Part shown: positions 46,153 to 57,708 of the stretch, piece by piece
Layout of the letters: each line of letters starts with the position of its first letter
Numbering within the stretch: position 1 is the stretch's first letter
NCBI GenBank assembly: GCA_001179505.1
Contig: CDMY01001052.1
Span: 65,904-129,903, forward strand
Direction: 5' to 3'
Origin: Vitrella brassicaformis
Taxonomy: Eukaryota > Sar > Vitrellaceae
Length of the DNA stretch: 64,000 nt
The notes under the pieces: model-generated
The model's database searches: none
Seen by the model: only the letters and a program-made list of their open reading frames with translations
What the model was told of the DNA's origin: nothing
Program-made: the position numbers and the translations under genes

Positions 46153-49100
46153 TCATTGGCCATTTTGTGCCTTGGCAGCGGCGGCAGCGCCCCCGAGTCT
46201 GCCGCCGCTCATCATGGCGGCGGGGTCGAGCTTCGTCGACACGGCCGACATGGGCTTGCTCTTGCCATCCTGCACACACACACACACACACACAGTGACA
46301 CGAACGAGCCCCCGGCTGACTGACCTACCGGGATTTTGATGAGGACGAGTGCCCTCTTGCCCGGCCAGTAGACCTGGTCAACACGGAAGTACCCTCGCCG
46401 TTCAAGCTGCATCACCGAATCTGACACACCGACCCAACAGGCAGTCCACAGCCAATTGCACGCCCTGTGGGTGGTTGTGGGTGCCATTCATCCTTTCGTG
46501 TGTCGGCACCTTCTTTGAGGTGTTTGAGCAGAGGGTCGCCCATGGCCGCGGTGTCGAATTGGCTGTTGCGGTTCGCCTGAAGGGAGGGAAGCCGCCATCC
46601 ATCCATCCATCAGAGCACAAGTTTATATGTCAGATACACGGCTGCCGCGCTGACCAGGTCTTGGATCTTGTCGTCCTCCTCAGGTTTCTTCTTGGAGATG
46701 ATGTGATCGTACTCACGCAACACACACGGGGCTAGCTGATACACACGCCACACATGTTCACATATATATATCCGTGTTGTGTTTGGGGGGGTCGCTCAAT
46801 CACTCACTGACTCACTGACTGACGCAATGCAACGCACTCACTCTTGTGTCGAGAGCCGGCAGCCAGTGGAGTTTCTTCTTGGTCTTCTTGACGTCGCCAT
46901 CCAAGTGAAGATGGCCTGGTCATGACATCAAGGAAGGACCACACACAGACAGACACACGGCCAGGTCAGCCAATCAGCTGTCTGATAGCATTCGAGTTAG
47001 TCGAGTACCGCACCCTCCATGTGTGTGACGTTTCCTTCGCCGTCCTTGTCGATCCGGTCGACCACGCAGTTCCCCCAACGCATCAACGTCACCTGAATGA
47101 AATGAGGGACACACACACGTTTGCAACATCAGACAAAGACGCCACTCCCTCCCTCCCTCACTGCCTGCCTGCACGACTGCGTGCGCATGTTTGTTGACCT
47201 ACCTCTTCGCCCTGCTCGCAGAGTGCCGCATCGTCCTTCTCGATGAGCACGTTCTTGTAGACGAAGTAGGCGGCCTCGCCCACCTCGGCGGTCTTCGGGT
47301 GCAGCGGACGCACTCGCGCCAGTGGCTCAGGGGGGCCGTCCACCAGATGGAACAGCACCGCATCGCCTGACCACACCACCACATCAGCCTCATGTGTGGC
47401 TGTGCTGTGCTGTGTGCGTGTGTGGTGTGGTGTGGTGTGGTGTGGTGACTGACTCCCGACGGCCGAGTATCTTGGGACGATTGGGTCGATGATCTGTTTG
47501 TTCTTGGTCCACAGCTTGTCCCACTCCATCAGGTTGTTGGCCTTGGTCGGGCCCTGCTCGTCGATGAAGTCCCACAGCGCCTTGACCTGCAGGCCGCGCC
47601 GAAGCATACCTGAGTGAGAAGAAAGAACCAACGACAGACAAGCAAGTGGACAGACAGAGCCACGGACACGCCTCTGCAGATAATGCACAGCACACAGACA
47701 GACGGCTGACCCTACCCTGGACAGTGGGGAAGCGTGGGTCTTTCCAGCTGTCGACGATGCCCTCATCCACAAACCACTGTAGCTTCCGCTTTGACAACAC
47801 TGACACAGACACACCGACACACACACACAGAGGGAGGACAGTATCAACCACCCCTCCCTCCCTCCCTCCCTCTAGTCTGAGTCTACCAGTGTTGACAAAG
47901 TTGAGCCTCGAGAACTCGAGAACGTGCACGTCACGCAGCCCACACGCCTGCAACATCTGAAACGAACGAAAACGGGCAGACAGGGAGAGAGGCGTCAAAC
48001 ACCCACCCAATCGCCTCTGTCTGCGCGCACGCACGCACCGTACGTACCCATTTGTATTGGTCGTATCTGTCGGCGTATTCGCTGGTGCGCATGGCGTGTG
48101 TGACGCCCTCCAGGGCGTCCACCACAGGGCAGCAGAAATCGTACATCGGATAAGCCGTGAAGGCCGTCTCTGGGCAGGCCAGGCCAACCACACACACACA
48201 CACACACACGAGGGGGCATACATTTCATTTGTGTGGGTGGAGGGGGGGAAGGGTGTGTGTAGTGTCCAGTCCATGCCATGCCATGACCCTACTTGTTCTG
48301 TGGTGCGGTATGTCAGTGACGCATCGGTAGACGGCCGGGTCGCGCATGCACTTGTTCTTGGCCTGCATGTCGATCCTCGCACGCACGCAGCACTCCTGGC
48401 CCTTCGGGGTGCCCTGAACGGACCAACGCACCAACACCACACACACACCAACACACACCAACACTCGAGCCGGCTCATCTACGTATGTCTGTTGGGTGTG
48501 TGTGTGTGTGTGTGTGCCTGTGCCACTGACTGACCTTGAGCATCTCGTCCCAGAGCTTGAGGTTGTCCTCCACGGTGTTCTGCCGGTTGCGGCTCTCGAT
48601 GCCCTCACCACGCTCCAAACGCATCTATGGCACACACACATACAGACACACATATGGTCGGCTGGGAGTGGCAGTGGTGCGTGCCGGCCGTCGGTCGCTC
48701 ACCTGCTCCTGCGGCGTGTCGTCGACGTAGGCCTTCCCTGGCGACAAAACACACGCGCACACAGGCCACACAGGAGTGTGTGTGTGTGTAGGTTGGTTGG
48801 TTGTGTGTTTGTTGCCTCACTCACCTTCCTTGATGAGCTTGGTGCACATGTCCTGCAGCTGCGGGAAGTAGTCCGACGTGAAGGACACCTTGTCCTGCAC
48901 CACAGCACACCACACCACACACAGGCAGTCCATTCATTCACAAAGCAAGGCGGCCGCTCCCTCCGGTATGTCTGCTCTGGCTGACCGCCTTGATGCCGAG
49001 CCGCTTGCAGTCCTCGAGGATCTCTTCCTGGAACTCCTCCTTCTCGCGAGCAGGGTTGGTGTCGTCAAACCTGCCACACAGAGAGGAGAGGAGAAGGACA

Positions 49101-50551
49101 CAGACAGAAGTCCATCCACTGCCTCCCCTCCCTGTCCTGCAATGGGGCCTGGCTGGCTGATGGACAAGGGGGAGAGAGAGAGGGAGGGAGGGAGGGGGGG
49201 GAGGAGTGGTGTGTGTATGTGTGTGTGTGTGTGTGTTTGCTGGGCTGATGCACCTCCAGCCCCATGAAGCCGCACACGCAGAGAGCCTCTCTCTGGTAAG
49301 GTTAGACAGAATCGGCCAAAAAGCCAGCGGACATCCCCCGAGAAGGCCAGCACTCAACAGACAGCCACCTGCCTTCATAAAGACATGCTCTGCAGGAAAA
49401 GGGCAACAGAGGCAGGTCACTGCACAGATCGCTTCACCACACGCGTCTGCTCTCCTTCACCACTGGCTGACCGGGCGAGAAAGACAAAAGAGACATTCTC
49501 TCACCCGCTCCCTGTTCCCTCTCTCTGTAGGCCATTGCACCGCGCAGACACAGACTGACAGCCTCCATCGAGGCCGGTGTCAGCCTGCATTTGCGGGGGG
49601 CCTCATAACGCAGGCGCCATTCGGCCCCAACTGGGGGGCGGCAAGCCCGCCCCAGTCCTACCAGCCGTGCTATACCTGCCTACCAAAGAAGCCAGCCGGC
49701 GAAAAACGGCCGCGGCTCACTCTCTGTCAGAAGCTTATGGGTACTAGGCCTTGTCTGGAGTGAGCATTGCATCCATCCGCTCTCCTGCCTGCCCAGAGAG
49801 AGGTGGCTTTCCATGGCAGCCTGGCTATTCGGTGAAGGTCGGCTGGCTTCGGTCAAAAATCGCCTAGCTGTCCACAAAGAGTCTCGCTGACAGGTGCGGC
49901 GGTCACGGCATGGGGCTGGAGGGAGGTGCATCAGGCGCCAGCAAACACACACCGCACACACACACACACACGCGCACACCCCACTCCACTCCCCCCTCCC
50001 TCCCCTCTCTGTCCCTCCTTGTTTGCTCATCAGATCTATCTGCCTCTCGGCGCCCACTGGCTTGTGTGCAGACTCTCGCCGCCAGTCGCAGTGACCGACC
50101 TGATGATGAGTGTGCCGTTGTAGCTCCGCGCGTAGAAGTTGTTGATCATGGCCGCCTTGGCGTGACCCACGTGCAGGTACCCGGACGGCTCGGGGGGGAA
50201 CCGGACGACCACCTCGCCCATCACACCACCCTCCAGCTTGCCTGCACACACACATAGACAGGGAAGGAGAGGGAGAGGGAGAGGGAGAGGACGGTCGGGG
50301 ACTCCGTAATGCGTGAGTCTTTCACCGAATTGGCTGGAAGGCGCTTCGGCGGCCGATTGCCCGCCGCTCGCTGGTCCCTTCTTGTGTGGGTGTCCGCCGC
50401 CTCCGCGGGCAGGCAGCCCGCCGCTGAGTGCCGCGGTGGTCTGCACCACCTTCAGCTCGCAGAGAGTGAGGTGGACGACGGGCTGTCGGTAGACAAAGGT
50501 GAACCACCGCTTCACATGGGGATAGGCCTTCAAGAGGTGGTCCCTAGTGGT

Positions 50552-50584
<33 letters not shown>

Positions 50585-51120
50585 GCACACGCACAGAAAG
50601 CCATATGCATGTGTCTGTCTGTCTCTCTGTGTGTGTGTGTGCTTGTGTGCGGCTCGGCTCACGTCTGGAACTTGCTTTGCTTGCCGATCTTAGCAAACAC
50701 CGCCAGGTCCGCCAGCGACAGCCGCCTGCCGACAATGAAGGTCCGCAGCTTGAGCCAGCCATCCAGCTCGCCAAGAGCACCCCCCTCGCCCCCCCTAGTC
50801 GCCGCCCATTCCACCCAGTGGTCCACGCTCGACATGGCCACACTGCCACTGCCGCCATACAAACCGAGCGTGTCATTGGTCAGCCGCGCCAGCAGCCGTG
50901 CCACTGACTGATCTGAGGCCACAAACGTCTTCTTGGACGGCAGGTCGAGCCTCACCTCGCCATCTGCTGAAGATGACGATGCTGTCGTCTGGTCTATGTG
51001 GTTGTTGACTTTGAGGTCGCCCTGCCAGTTGACGAGTGCGGCGGTGATGAGGGAGCAGAGGGGGTAGGAGGAGGCATCGGTCGACGAGGGCAGGTGCAGT
51101 GTGTAGGCGTTGCCCGACAT
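46153..51120 (-). CDS. Glutamyl-tRNA synthetase, eukaryotic cytosolic type
   Basis: The protein has 774 aa in 19 exons: 51120-50663, 50543-50326, 50241-50100, 49070-48986, 48894-48825, 48737-48703, 48624-48535, 48413-48293, 48169-48048, 47956-47887, 47799-47716, 47609-47454, 47366-47203, 47092-47014, 46915-46842, 46735-46655, 46576-46510, 46420-46329, 46269-46153. It charges tRNA-Glu. The N-terminal ~200 residues form a GST-like domain of the kind used for complex assembly. The class I core follows: HIGH-type GYLHVGHAK (about 245-253), [53 protein letters not shown], and the KMSKS-type VLSKRKL (about 471-477). The C-terminal anticodon-binding beta domains match EPRS-type GluRS. No organelle leader is present, so it is cytosolic. 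Intron 3 (50099-49071, 1,029 bp) is about ten times the usual size and contains an inverted repeat. It is head-to-head with RRN3. Confidence 0.95.
49157..49275. repeat. Left arm of intronic inverted repeat
   Basis: Read in reverse complement, this arm matches 49894-50033: GGGGCTGGAGG, TGCATCAG, CCAGCAAACACACAC, then a CA-rich run, a CCCTCC-rich run and CTTG...CATCAG, in the same order with small indels. It lies inside the oversized third intron of the GluRS gene. Confidence 0.75.
49894..50033. repeat. Right arm of intronic inverted repeat
   Basis: This is the partner of 49157-49275 in opposite orientation. The 618 bp between the arms are not simple repeat and are unlike the other introns. 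They include a plus-strand open frame with no recognised motif. Confidence 0.75.
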
Positions 51121-51288
51121 GACGCAAGTCGATTGACGCCGTGGCCAAGATCTTAGAGGGCCTAGGCCACGGCGGAGCATGCCATAGCCTGCTGCCGTTT
51201 TTGTCGCTGATCTTTGTCGCGCTGATCTTTTCGAGCTCGCCCTCTGAGGCTAAGCTCGCGCGCAGATCTCTCTCCCCCCGCGAGCGCC
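51121..51288. promoter_or_regulatory. 168-bp bidirectional promoter, GluRS / RRN3
   Basis: The start codons diverge across 168 bp. AGATCT occurs at 51148-51153 (28 bp from the GluRS ATG) and 51264-51269 (20 bp from the RRN3 ATG). Between them are two GCTGATCTTT-type blocks and AAGCTCGCG (about 51252), the latter shared with the acs spacer. The arrangement suggests a common transcription start or initiator element. Confidence 0.55.
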
Positions 51289-54200
51289 ATGTACGGCAAG
51301 GGGCACGTCGACCAGGATGCCTTCGCATCCACCACCCAAAGCGCCAGTGCCTCGCAGCCGAATGCGCCAGCGACAAGCAGGGCCAAACAGGCGGCAAGAC
51401 AGACCAAGCAACACGCCAAGACAGCCACAAACGGTGCCACAGCCGCTCCCTCGAGCCAGGCGAGGCGCGTCGGGCCGCCGGCAGTCGAGAAGGTCTCGCC
51501 CACCAGGGTGAATGTGGAGCTACTGAATGAGGCGGCGGCACTGCTCGAGAAGCAGGGCGACAAAAGCCGTGAGAATGCCGGCGTTGCCTTCATAGAGCGG
51601 TTCGTCAAGGGCTTCAACTGGTTCATGGCGAGCGATGGCGTGGCCAGGAGGTTCACCAGCCTGCTGCTTGACATGCTGGCGACCAACGGCGATGCCACCT
51701 CGATGGTGCTCGCGCAGCTTGTCAAGAAACTCAGGATGAGGTGAGTGAGTGGGTGGGTGGGTGGACAGACTGACATTGGATGGATGGATGGATGGATGGA
51801 TGGCTTGATGCTTTCAGGCCGAGTGACGAGGAGCTCGACGCCAAGACACCGACGATTGTCGTCGGTGAGTGAGTAATGAATGACAGAGCGGGAGGGACAC
51901 TCACACACGTCATCCATCTGGCTTGTCGCCTCCCTCTCTCGCTCTCTCTCTCTCTCTGTGTGTGTGTGTGCGTGTGTGTGTGTGTGTTGTGTGTCAGGTC
52001 GGTTTTCGTTTGAGTCCAGGGTGGCCCTGAAGCAGCGGATACGGACCATCATGACCGATGCAGGTACGCAACACAGACAGACAGACAGACAACACACTCT
52101 GTGTATGTTTCTCTGTGTGTGCGTGTGTGCGTGTGTGTGGCATCCATCCCTTCACACACCTGACCTGTCAGCCGACGGTGAGGATCTGAAGGGCGAGGAT
52201 TTCGAGCTCTTGCGAGAGGTCCTGAGGTACCATCCCAGAGCCGACTACAAACAAAAAGGTAAGGCGCGTTTGACGCCCGACGGCCGATCGGCCTCTCTCT
52301 GTGGAGTGGCGATGTGTGTGTGTGTGTGTGTCTGTCTACAGACTGTGTGGGTATCTTCGTGGCCCGCCATCCGAATGTCAAGTTCGACTGCCGGGCATTC
52401 TTCGTCCGGAGGAGCGTCGGTGAGTTAGTTGAGGGAGGGAGGTAGGGAGCTGTTGAGTCAGGCATGCATTGACCCAACCCAAGCCAGCTCACACCACACC
52501 ACACCACACACACAAGCCAACGAACACACCACACCACCCTGTGTCTGTCTGCTGCTGCAGGAATGCACGAGGACTTCAGCTACGTCCGGTGTGTGGACGG
52601 CCTCCCCTCCGCGGACGCCTACGCCTACGAGAGGATATGCGACGCCATCGACCGTGTCTGCAGCTTCTTCCCACAGGCCACCCAGCTGCTGGTCAAGGTC
52701 CTGGGCGACAACCAGCCGCACCACCGCAAGAACGTCGAGGAGCACCAGAACTACACCCGCAGCATGCTCTGGCTCTGCAGACGCAAGCCGCAGATGCGCG
52801 CGGGGATACTCAAGCTCTTCATTGCGAGGCTCATCGACTTCGACGTCGAGATTAAAGAGGTGTTGTCGGGCGTGGTGTGGTGTGCTGTGGTGTGGATGGG
52901 CGGGTGATGAGTGTGCGTGTGTTGTGTTGTGTTGTGTTGTGTTTGTGTGTAGGACGATCCCAACTCGATAGACATTGAGGAGTACGAGCTGTGGAAGCGC
53001 GAGCAGCTCAACTTCCTCTCTGTCCAGGTGTCCGTCGGCGCCAAAGACCCCGCAGAGGCACAAAAACTCCTGAGTGAGTCAGCCAGCCAGTCAGCCAAAT
53101 CACATCACATCACACACACCGACACGTCAACATCAACACTGCCTGACGAATGAGTGAATGAATGCACCGAACCATCCATCAGATGACGAGGAGCGCCTCC
53201 GCCAGCTCTACCGGATGAGGCGGGGCGAGGAGGACATCGACAAAATGGCACAGGGCCTGGGTAAGTCAGTGAGCGACATCAACACGCGTGTACTGTACGT
53301 GACAATGATTGGCCCATGTCCTCTCCCTCCCTTTCCCGTCTCCATTTCAGACCACCTCATGTCGATGGGCTTCGACTTCCTGCAAGCCGAGCTGCTCTCG
53401 CTCAGCCACAGCCCGCCCGTTAACCCGATCAAACCAGATCCCGACACAGACGGGGCCACACCACCACAGCCACAACAGCCACAACAGCAGCAGCAGCAGC
53501 TGCAGCAGCAGGCCTCCAGTATCAGCAGCAAGAGGGGCCGGGGTTTGAGTGTGGCGCACTGTGAGGGCGACGTGCTCATGGACGAGCTGCTGATGATCTT
53601 CGAGCAGATCGTCTTGCCCACACACAGGTGAGGTGCCTGCACACACACACACACACACATACACACCCTCAGACAAACAGGGGAGGCGCGTGTGATGGTG
53701 TGGTGGTTGTTCTTTCTTGTGGTCTCTCTCTGTGTGTTGGTTGCATCGCATCAATCCCCTAGGTGCCGTCACACCCAGTTTCTGCTCTTCTACGCGACGA
53801 GCCTCAAGCCGGCGTGGGCGGAGCGGTTTCTGCAGCTCCTCTTTGACCGCCTCTATGACTCCAACGTATACGTCGCCACGGTACGTGACGTGAATATATG
53901 TGTGTGTAAACACCCACAAGCCTTCTCGTCTCTGTGAGTGAGTGCCTTCATCGTCCGTGTGTCTGTCCCTCGTTCGATGCCAGCGTCGCAAGTGCGCCTT
54001 CTACATCGCTTCCTACGTCTGTCGGGCTGAGTTCCTGCCGGTGAGCAACCAGCCAACACCACACCACACCACACCACACCAATGCCAATGGATGCATCAG
54101 TCAGAGGCAGTGCGTGTGGATGGATGGATGGTCTGGTGGGTTTGGTTTCTCTTGCTTTTTGCCTTTCGTTCCTCTCATCAGCTGGAGTTTTCCCGGCAGA

Positions 54201-56813
54201 GCCTGGTCTACCTTCTGGGGTTCCTGCACCAGCACTGCAACAAACTCGCCATCACCAACACACCCCACAACGTCCGTGAGCCAACAGAACAGCCAGCCAC
54301 TGACTTGACCCAACACATCACATCACATCACATCACATCACATCACACACACGCGCCTGTCTCGGGGGGTGAGGTGCACTTCTCTCTCTTGAATCAGACG
54401 GCGGAGCGGGCGGCAGGTTTATTGCGCGCCGGCAGCGCGTCGGCCTACCCCATCAACCCCGAAGGCAACCGCACCCTCTTCTACGCGGTGTGCCAGGCCG
54501 TCTGCTACATCGTCTGCTACCACGGCGCCGCCTTTATGGCCGACACAAGGAACGGCGGGCTCGACTCCATCCTGCATGGAGAACAGTCGCTCATCGCCAT
54601 CTTGCAGAGCCCCTACAGGCCGCTTGCGAACATACGCAAGGGAATCGCCACGTGAGCTGAGTGTGTTTCTGTTTGTTCTGTTTGTGAGGGTGCCGGTGGG
54701 GTGCATGGCGTGGCGCGGCGTGTTGTGCGTGGGTGTGGTTGTCAGGGAGCTGAGGAACTTGTTCCATCGTCTGCCGGGGTACGATTACCTCAGGCCGCTG
54801 TTCGAGCAAGACGCTGCGGTGGGTCGGTGGGCGGACGGGATTGACACACACACACTCCCTGCTCCTTCGTGTCAATCCAATCCACCACCTTGTTTGTTCT
54901 TGTCAGGGCGGCGGCGGCGACCACGGCGGGGGCGAGCTGGAAGCAATGACAGACGACTCATTCGGTGAGGGAGTGCAGCAAACACACCGAAGACCCACAG
55001 CGGCAGGAAATATCGGAATCCCATGCCGTTGCTCTCTCTGTTTTGGTGGGTGGATGCCTCGCAGATCCTGTGGATGCGATGTTTCCCTTCGGTCCCTACC
55101 GTCTGCGCCACTCGGTGCGGTTCGTGCAGGACAAGTACCGTGACTACGCCGCGCCCGCCCTGGCAGACATAAAGGCAGAGGGCACCACACAGTTGGCCCT
55201 CCCCGACCAGGCTGCCATCAGGAACACCAGCATGACCAGCAGCTCGGTAAGACATACAGACAGACGTGCTGCTTGACAAGAGGGTGTCTGGATGGATGGA
55301 TGGATGTGCACTCTCTCTCCCTCTGTCTCTCTGTGTGTGTGTGTGTGTGTGTGTGTGTATCAGGGTGGTGGGGTCGGCAGCAGTGAGGGTGGGCGTGATT
55401 CTGAGGCGCTTGTGGGGATGGAGGAGGCCATTATCTATGAGGAGGAGGATGACACTGAGGGGTTCGATAGGCTGCAGGTACACACATTCACTCTCACACA
55501 CACGGACCGACAAGAAACGCGTCACTCTTTTCCACGTGTATGTGTGTGGATTGCGCCCTTTTCTTCAGTCCGACCGTCGGGTGACGGCCATGACGGCGAG
55601 TATGTGCGAGGAGGATGACGAGGACGAAGACGCACCCATGTCAGACGACCACGGAGAAGACGAGGACGACGGTAAGAGTAGAGTGTATGCCACGCCATGC
55701 CATGCAATGCCTTGCCCTATCTGTCGTGACTCCGTTCCTTTCTGCACCCCTCCTGTGTGTGTGTCTGTGTCTGTGGGTGTGCAGTGTTCAGCCCCGACCT
55801 GAAGCCCTCGGCCTCCTTCTTCCCCCGACCTGAAGCCCTCAGCCCCCTGCTGGCCACCAAGGATGGCGGCCCCATGCTGGCAGACAGCGACCCTGTCGAC
55901 GCCACCCAGCACCACGACACACACCACGAGTGCGACATGCAACTCATGGACATTGACGTAAGCGCGCTTGCGAAGGCAACGAGGCGGGCAAGGAGGAAGG
56001 CATGGCAACATTCCCTCGTGTGTGTGTGTCTCTTGGGTGCAGGAGGAGGGCGAAGAGGCGTATGAAGCAGACGAGCCCTTCACGATCGAGCCCTTCACGA
56101 TCGAGCCCTCCGCACACACGCTGTCATCGTCCCTCCGCCAGACCACCCCCCTCCCGCACTCGCCCAACATGTCCCCTCCCCTCCCAGCACTCAACCCACC
56201 GCACACGCCCGAGTCACCCAAGCCGCCCGAAGGCCCCTCGTCATCTCTCGAGCGCATCCTGCAGTGCCCCGCCTTCAAACGGTCGGGCTTGCGTGGCACC
56301 AGCAGCAGAGACTCAGACGAGTGTGAGTCACCCGAGAGCCGTCGGTCGAGCCTCCGGGAGCGGCCCTGGAGCTACGACCACAGCCCGGGCCACTCTTTCC
56401 GCAACGACACGCCGGGCAGCTCGGTGCTCGAGACGCCAATGCTGCAGAATGGCGCGACGAAGAGGGAGTTCTCGCCGCCCTTTGAGTCGCTCCCGCCCCC
56501 ACTGACGACGTCGACAGTGACAAAGGCAGCAGCCATGGGCGGTATGATGCTGCGGGAGTCGTTCCGGGCGGCCAGCGGCCCGCTCCCGCCCACGTCGCCG
56601 CTGTCACTCAAGGGCAAGATGCTGAACCCTAGGGGTCTCTTCACACATGGCAAGATGCCCACTCAGACGAGACGGCCAGGCCGCAAGAATTCGACAGGGA
56701 GCGAGGGGTCGTCGAGCAGCTGCCTGAGCAGCACCGCAGGCAAGGGCGGCAAGGGCGGGCGGAACAAGGCCGGGCTGGTGAGGAAGACCATGAAGGAAGA
56801 TGGCGGCGCATAA
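51289..56813 (+). CDS. RRN3: RRN3/TIF-IA, RNA polymerase I initiation factor
   Basis: The protein has 1,165 aa in 20 exons: 51289-51740, 51818-51864, 51998-52063, 52172-52258, 52342-52419, 52561-52859, 52953-53073, 53183-53260, 53351-53627, 53763-53880, 53984-54040, 54182-54271, 54398-54651, 54746-54818, 54907-54964, 55065-55246, 55364-55477, 55569-55671, 55785-55957, 56043-56813. RRN3 bridges Pol I to its promoter factors and sets rRNA output with growth. Family marks are the helical-repeat core (FEQIVLPTHRCRHTQFLLFY, YIASYVCRAEFLPL, LFYAVCQAVCYI) and the conserved DPVDAMFPFGPY (about residues 719-730). The protein is nearly twice the usual ~630-650 aa: a poly-Gln insert lies near residue 450, and the last ~380 residues are acidic and then Ser/Pro/basic disordered sequence with possible phosphosites. 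The exon 12 donor (GTCCGT) was chosen because the adjacent GTGAGC breaks frame. It shares a promoter with GluRS. Confidence 0.9.
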
Positions 56814-57708
56814 TAAATATGCACAGACAGAGGCAGGTGGGCAGATGGGGAGGTGGGCGGGCTAGACGGTGGTCACAAGAGAGAGAGATGGGACGGGCCA
56901 GCCAGGTCAGCAGCAGCAGGGTGTCTTGCTTGCTCATACAGCAAGGGCGATAAGATCACTCACGCCGCTGTCTGTCTGTCTGTCTGTCTGTCTGTCGGTT
57001 TATGTGGCCGTCAATCCATTCATCCATTCATCCATCCATCCATGCAGTGGTTGGTCGGGGCGGGATAAGGTGTGTGTGGCTCGGCGTGGGGTCTATGTGC
57101 CTGTGGTGTCGGTGAGTGCTGTTTTTTTTTGGTCGTTCGTATCGGTCTCAACGTTGGGCTGGGGGGGATGTTTCTCTCTCAGTTGGGCTGATTGACTGAT
57201 TCCATGTCCATGTCCATGTCTCNNNNNNNNNNNNNNNNNNNNNNNNNNNNNNNNNNNNNNNNNNNNNNNNNNNNNNNNNNNNNNNNNNNNNNNNNNNNNN
57301 NNNNNNNNNNNNNNNNNNNNNNNNNNNNNNNNNNNNNNNNNNNNNNNNNNNNNNNNNNNNNNNNNNNNNNNNNNNNNNNNNNNNNNNNNNNNNNNNNNNN
57401 NNNNNNNNNNNNNNNNNNNNNNNNNNNNNNNNNNNNNNNNNNNNNNNNNNNNNNNNNNNNNNNNNNNNNNNNNNNNNNNNNNNNNNNNNNNNNNNNNNNN
57501 NNNNNNNNNNNNNNNNNNNNNNGGGGGGGACGGCTGGGAGGGACGGTTGCATGTCGACGACACATCCATCTTGCCTGTCCATCCTGTCTGCCTGTGGAGT
57601 GAAGGAGTGAATGAATGGCTGGCTCATGGCCCAGAGACGTGCCACTCCACTTTTCTGTCTCTCTGTCAGTCAGTCAGTCCCCTATCTGTCTAGATGTCTA
57701 TATATTCC
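56814..57708. other. Convergent 3' spacer with assembly gap
   Basis: This stretch holds the 3' flanks of RRN3 and of the 57709-60160 gene. (TGTC)n near 56971-56996 and (ATCC)n near 57018-57042 precede the gap. No gene is seen. Confidence 0.55.
57223..57522. other. Assembly gap, 300 N
   Basis: Exactly 300 N, the same length as the gap at 45399-45698, preceded by TCCATG repeats. Confidence 0.99.

Noticed and set aside
49206-49763. 185-codon plus-strand open frame inside the GluRS intron
   Set aside because: It begins in a (GT)n tract and has no motif or splice partner. It is more simply explained as chance within the inverted-repeat element, though the element itself is reported.
57192-57645. 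Open frames spanning the second N gap
   Set aside because: They consist almost wholly of unknown residues from the 300-N run.
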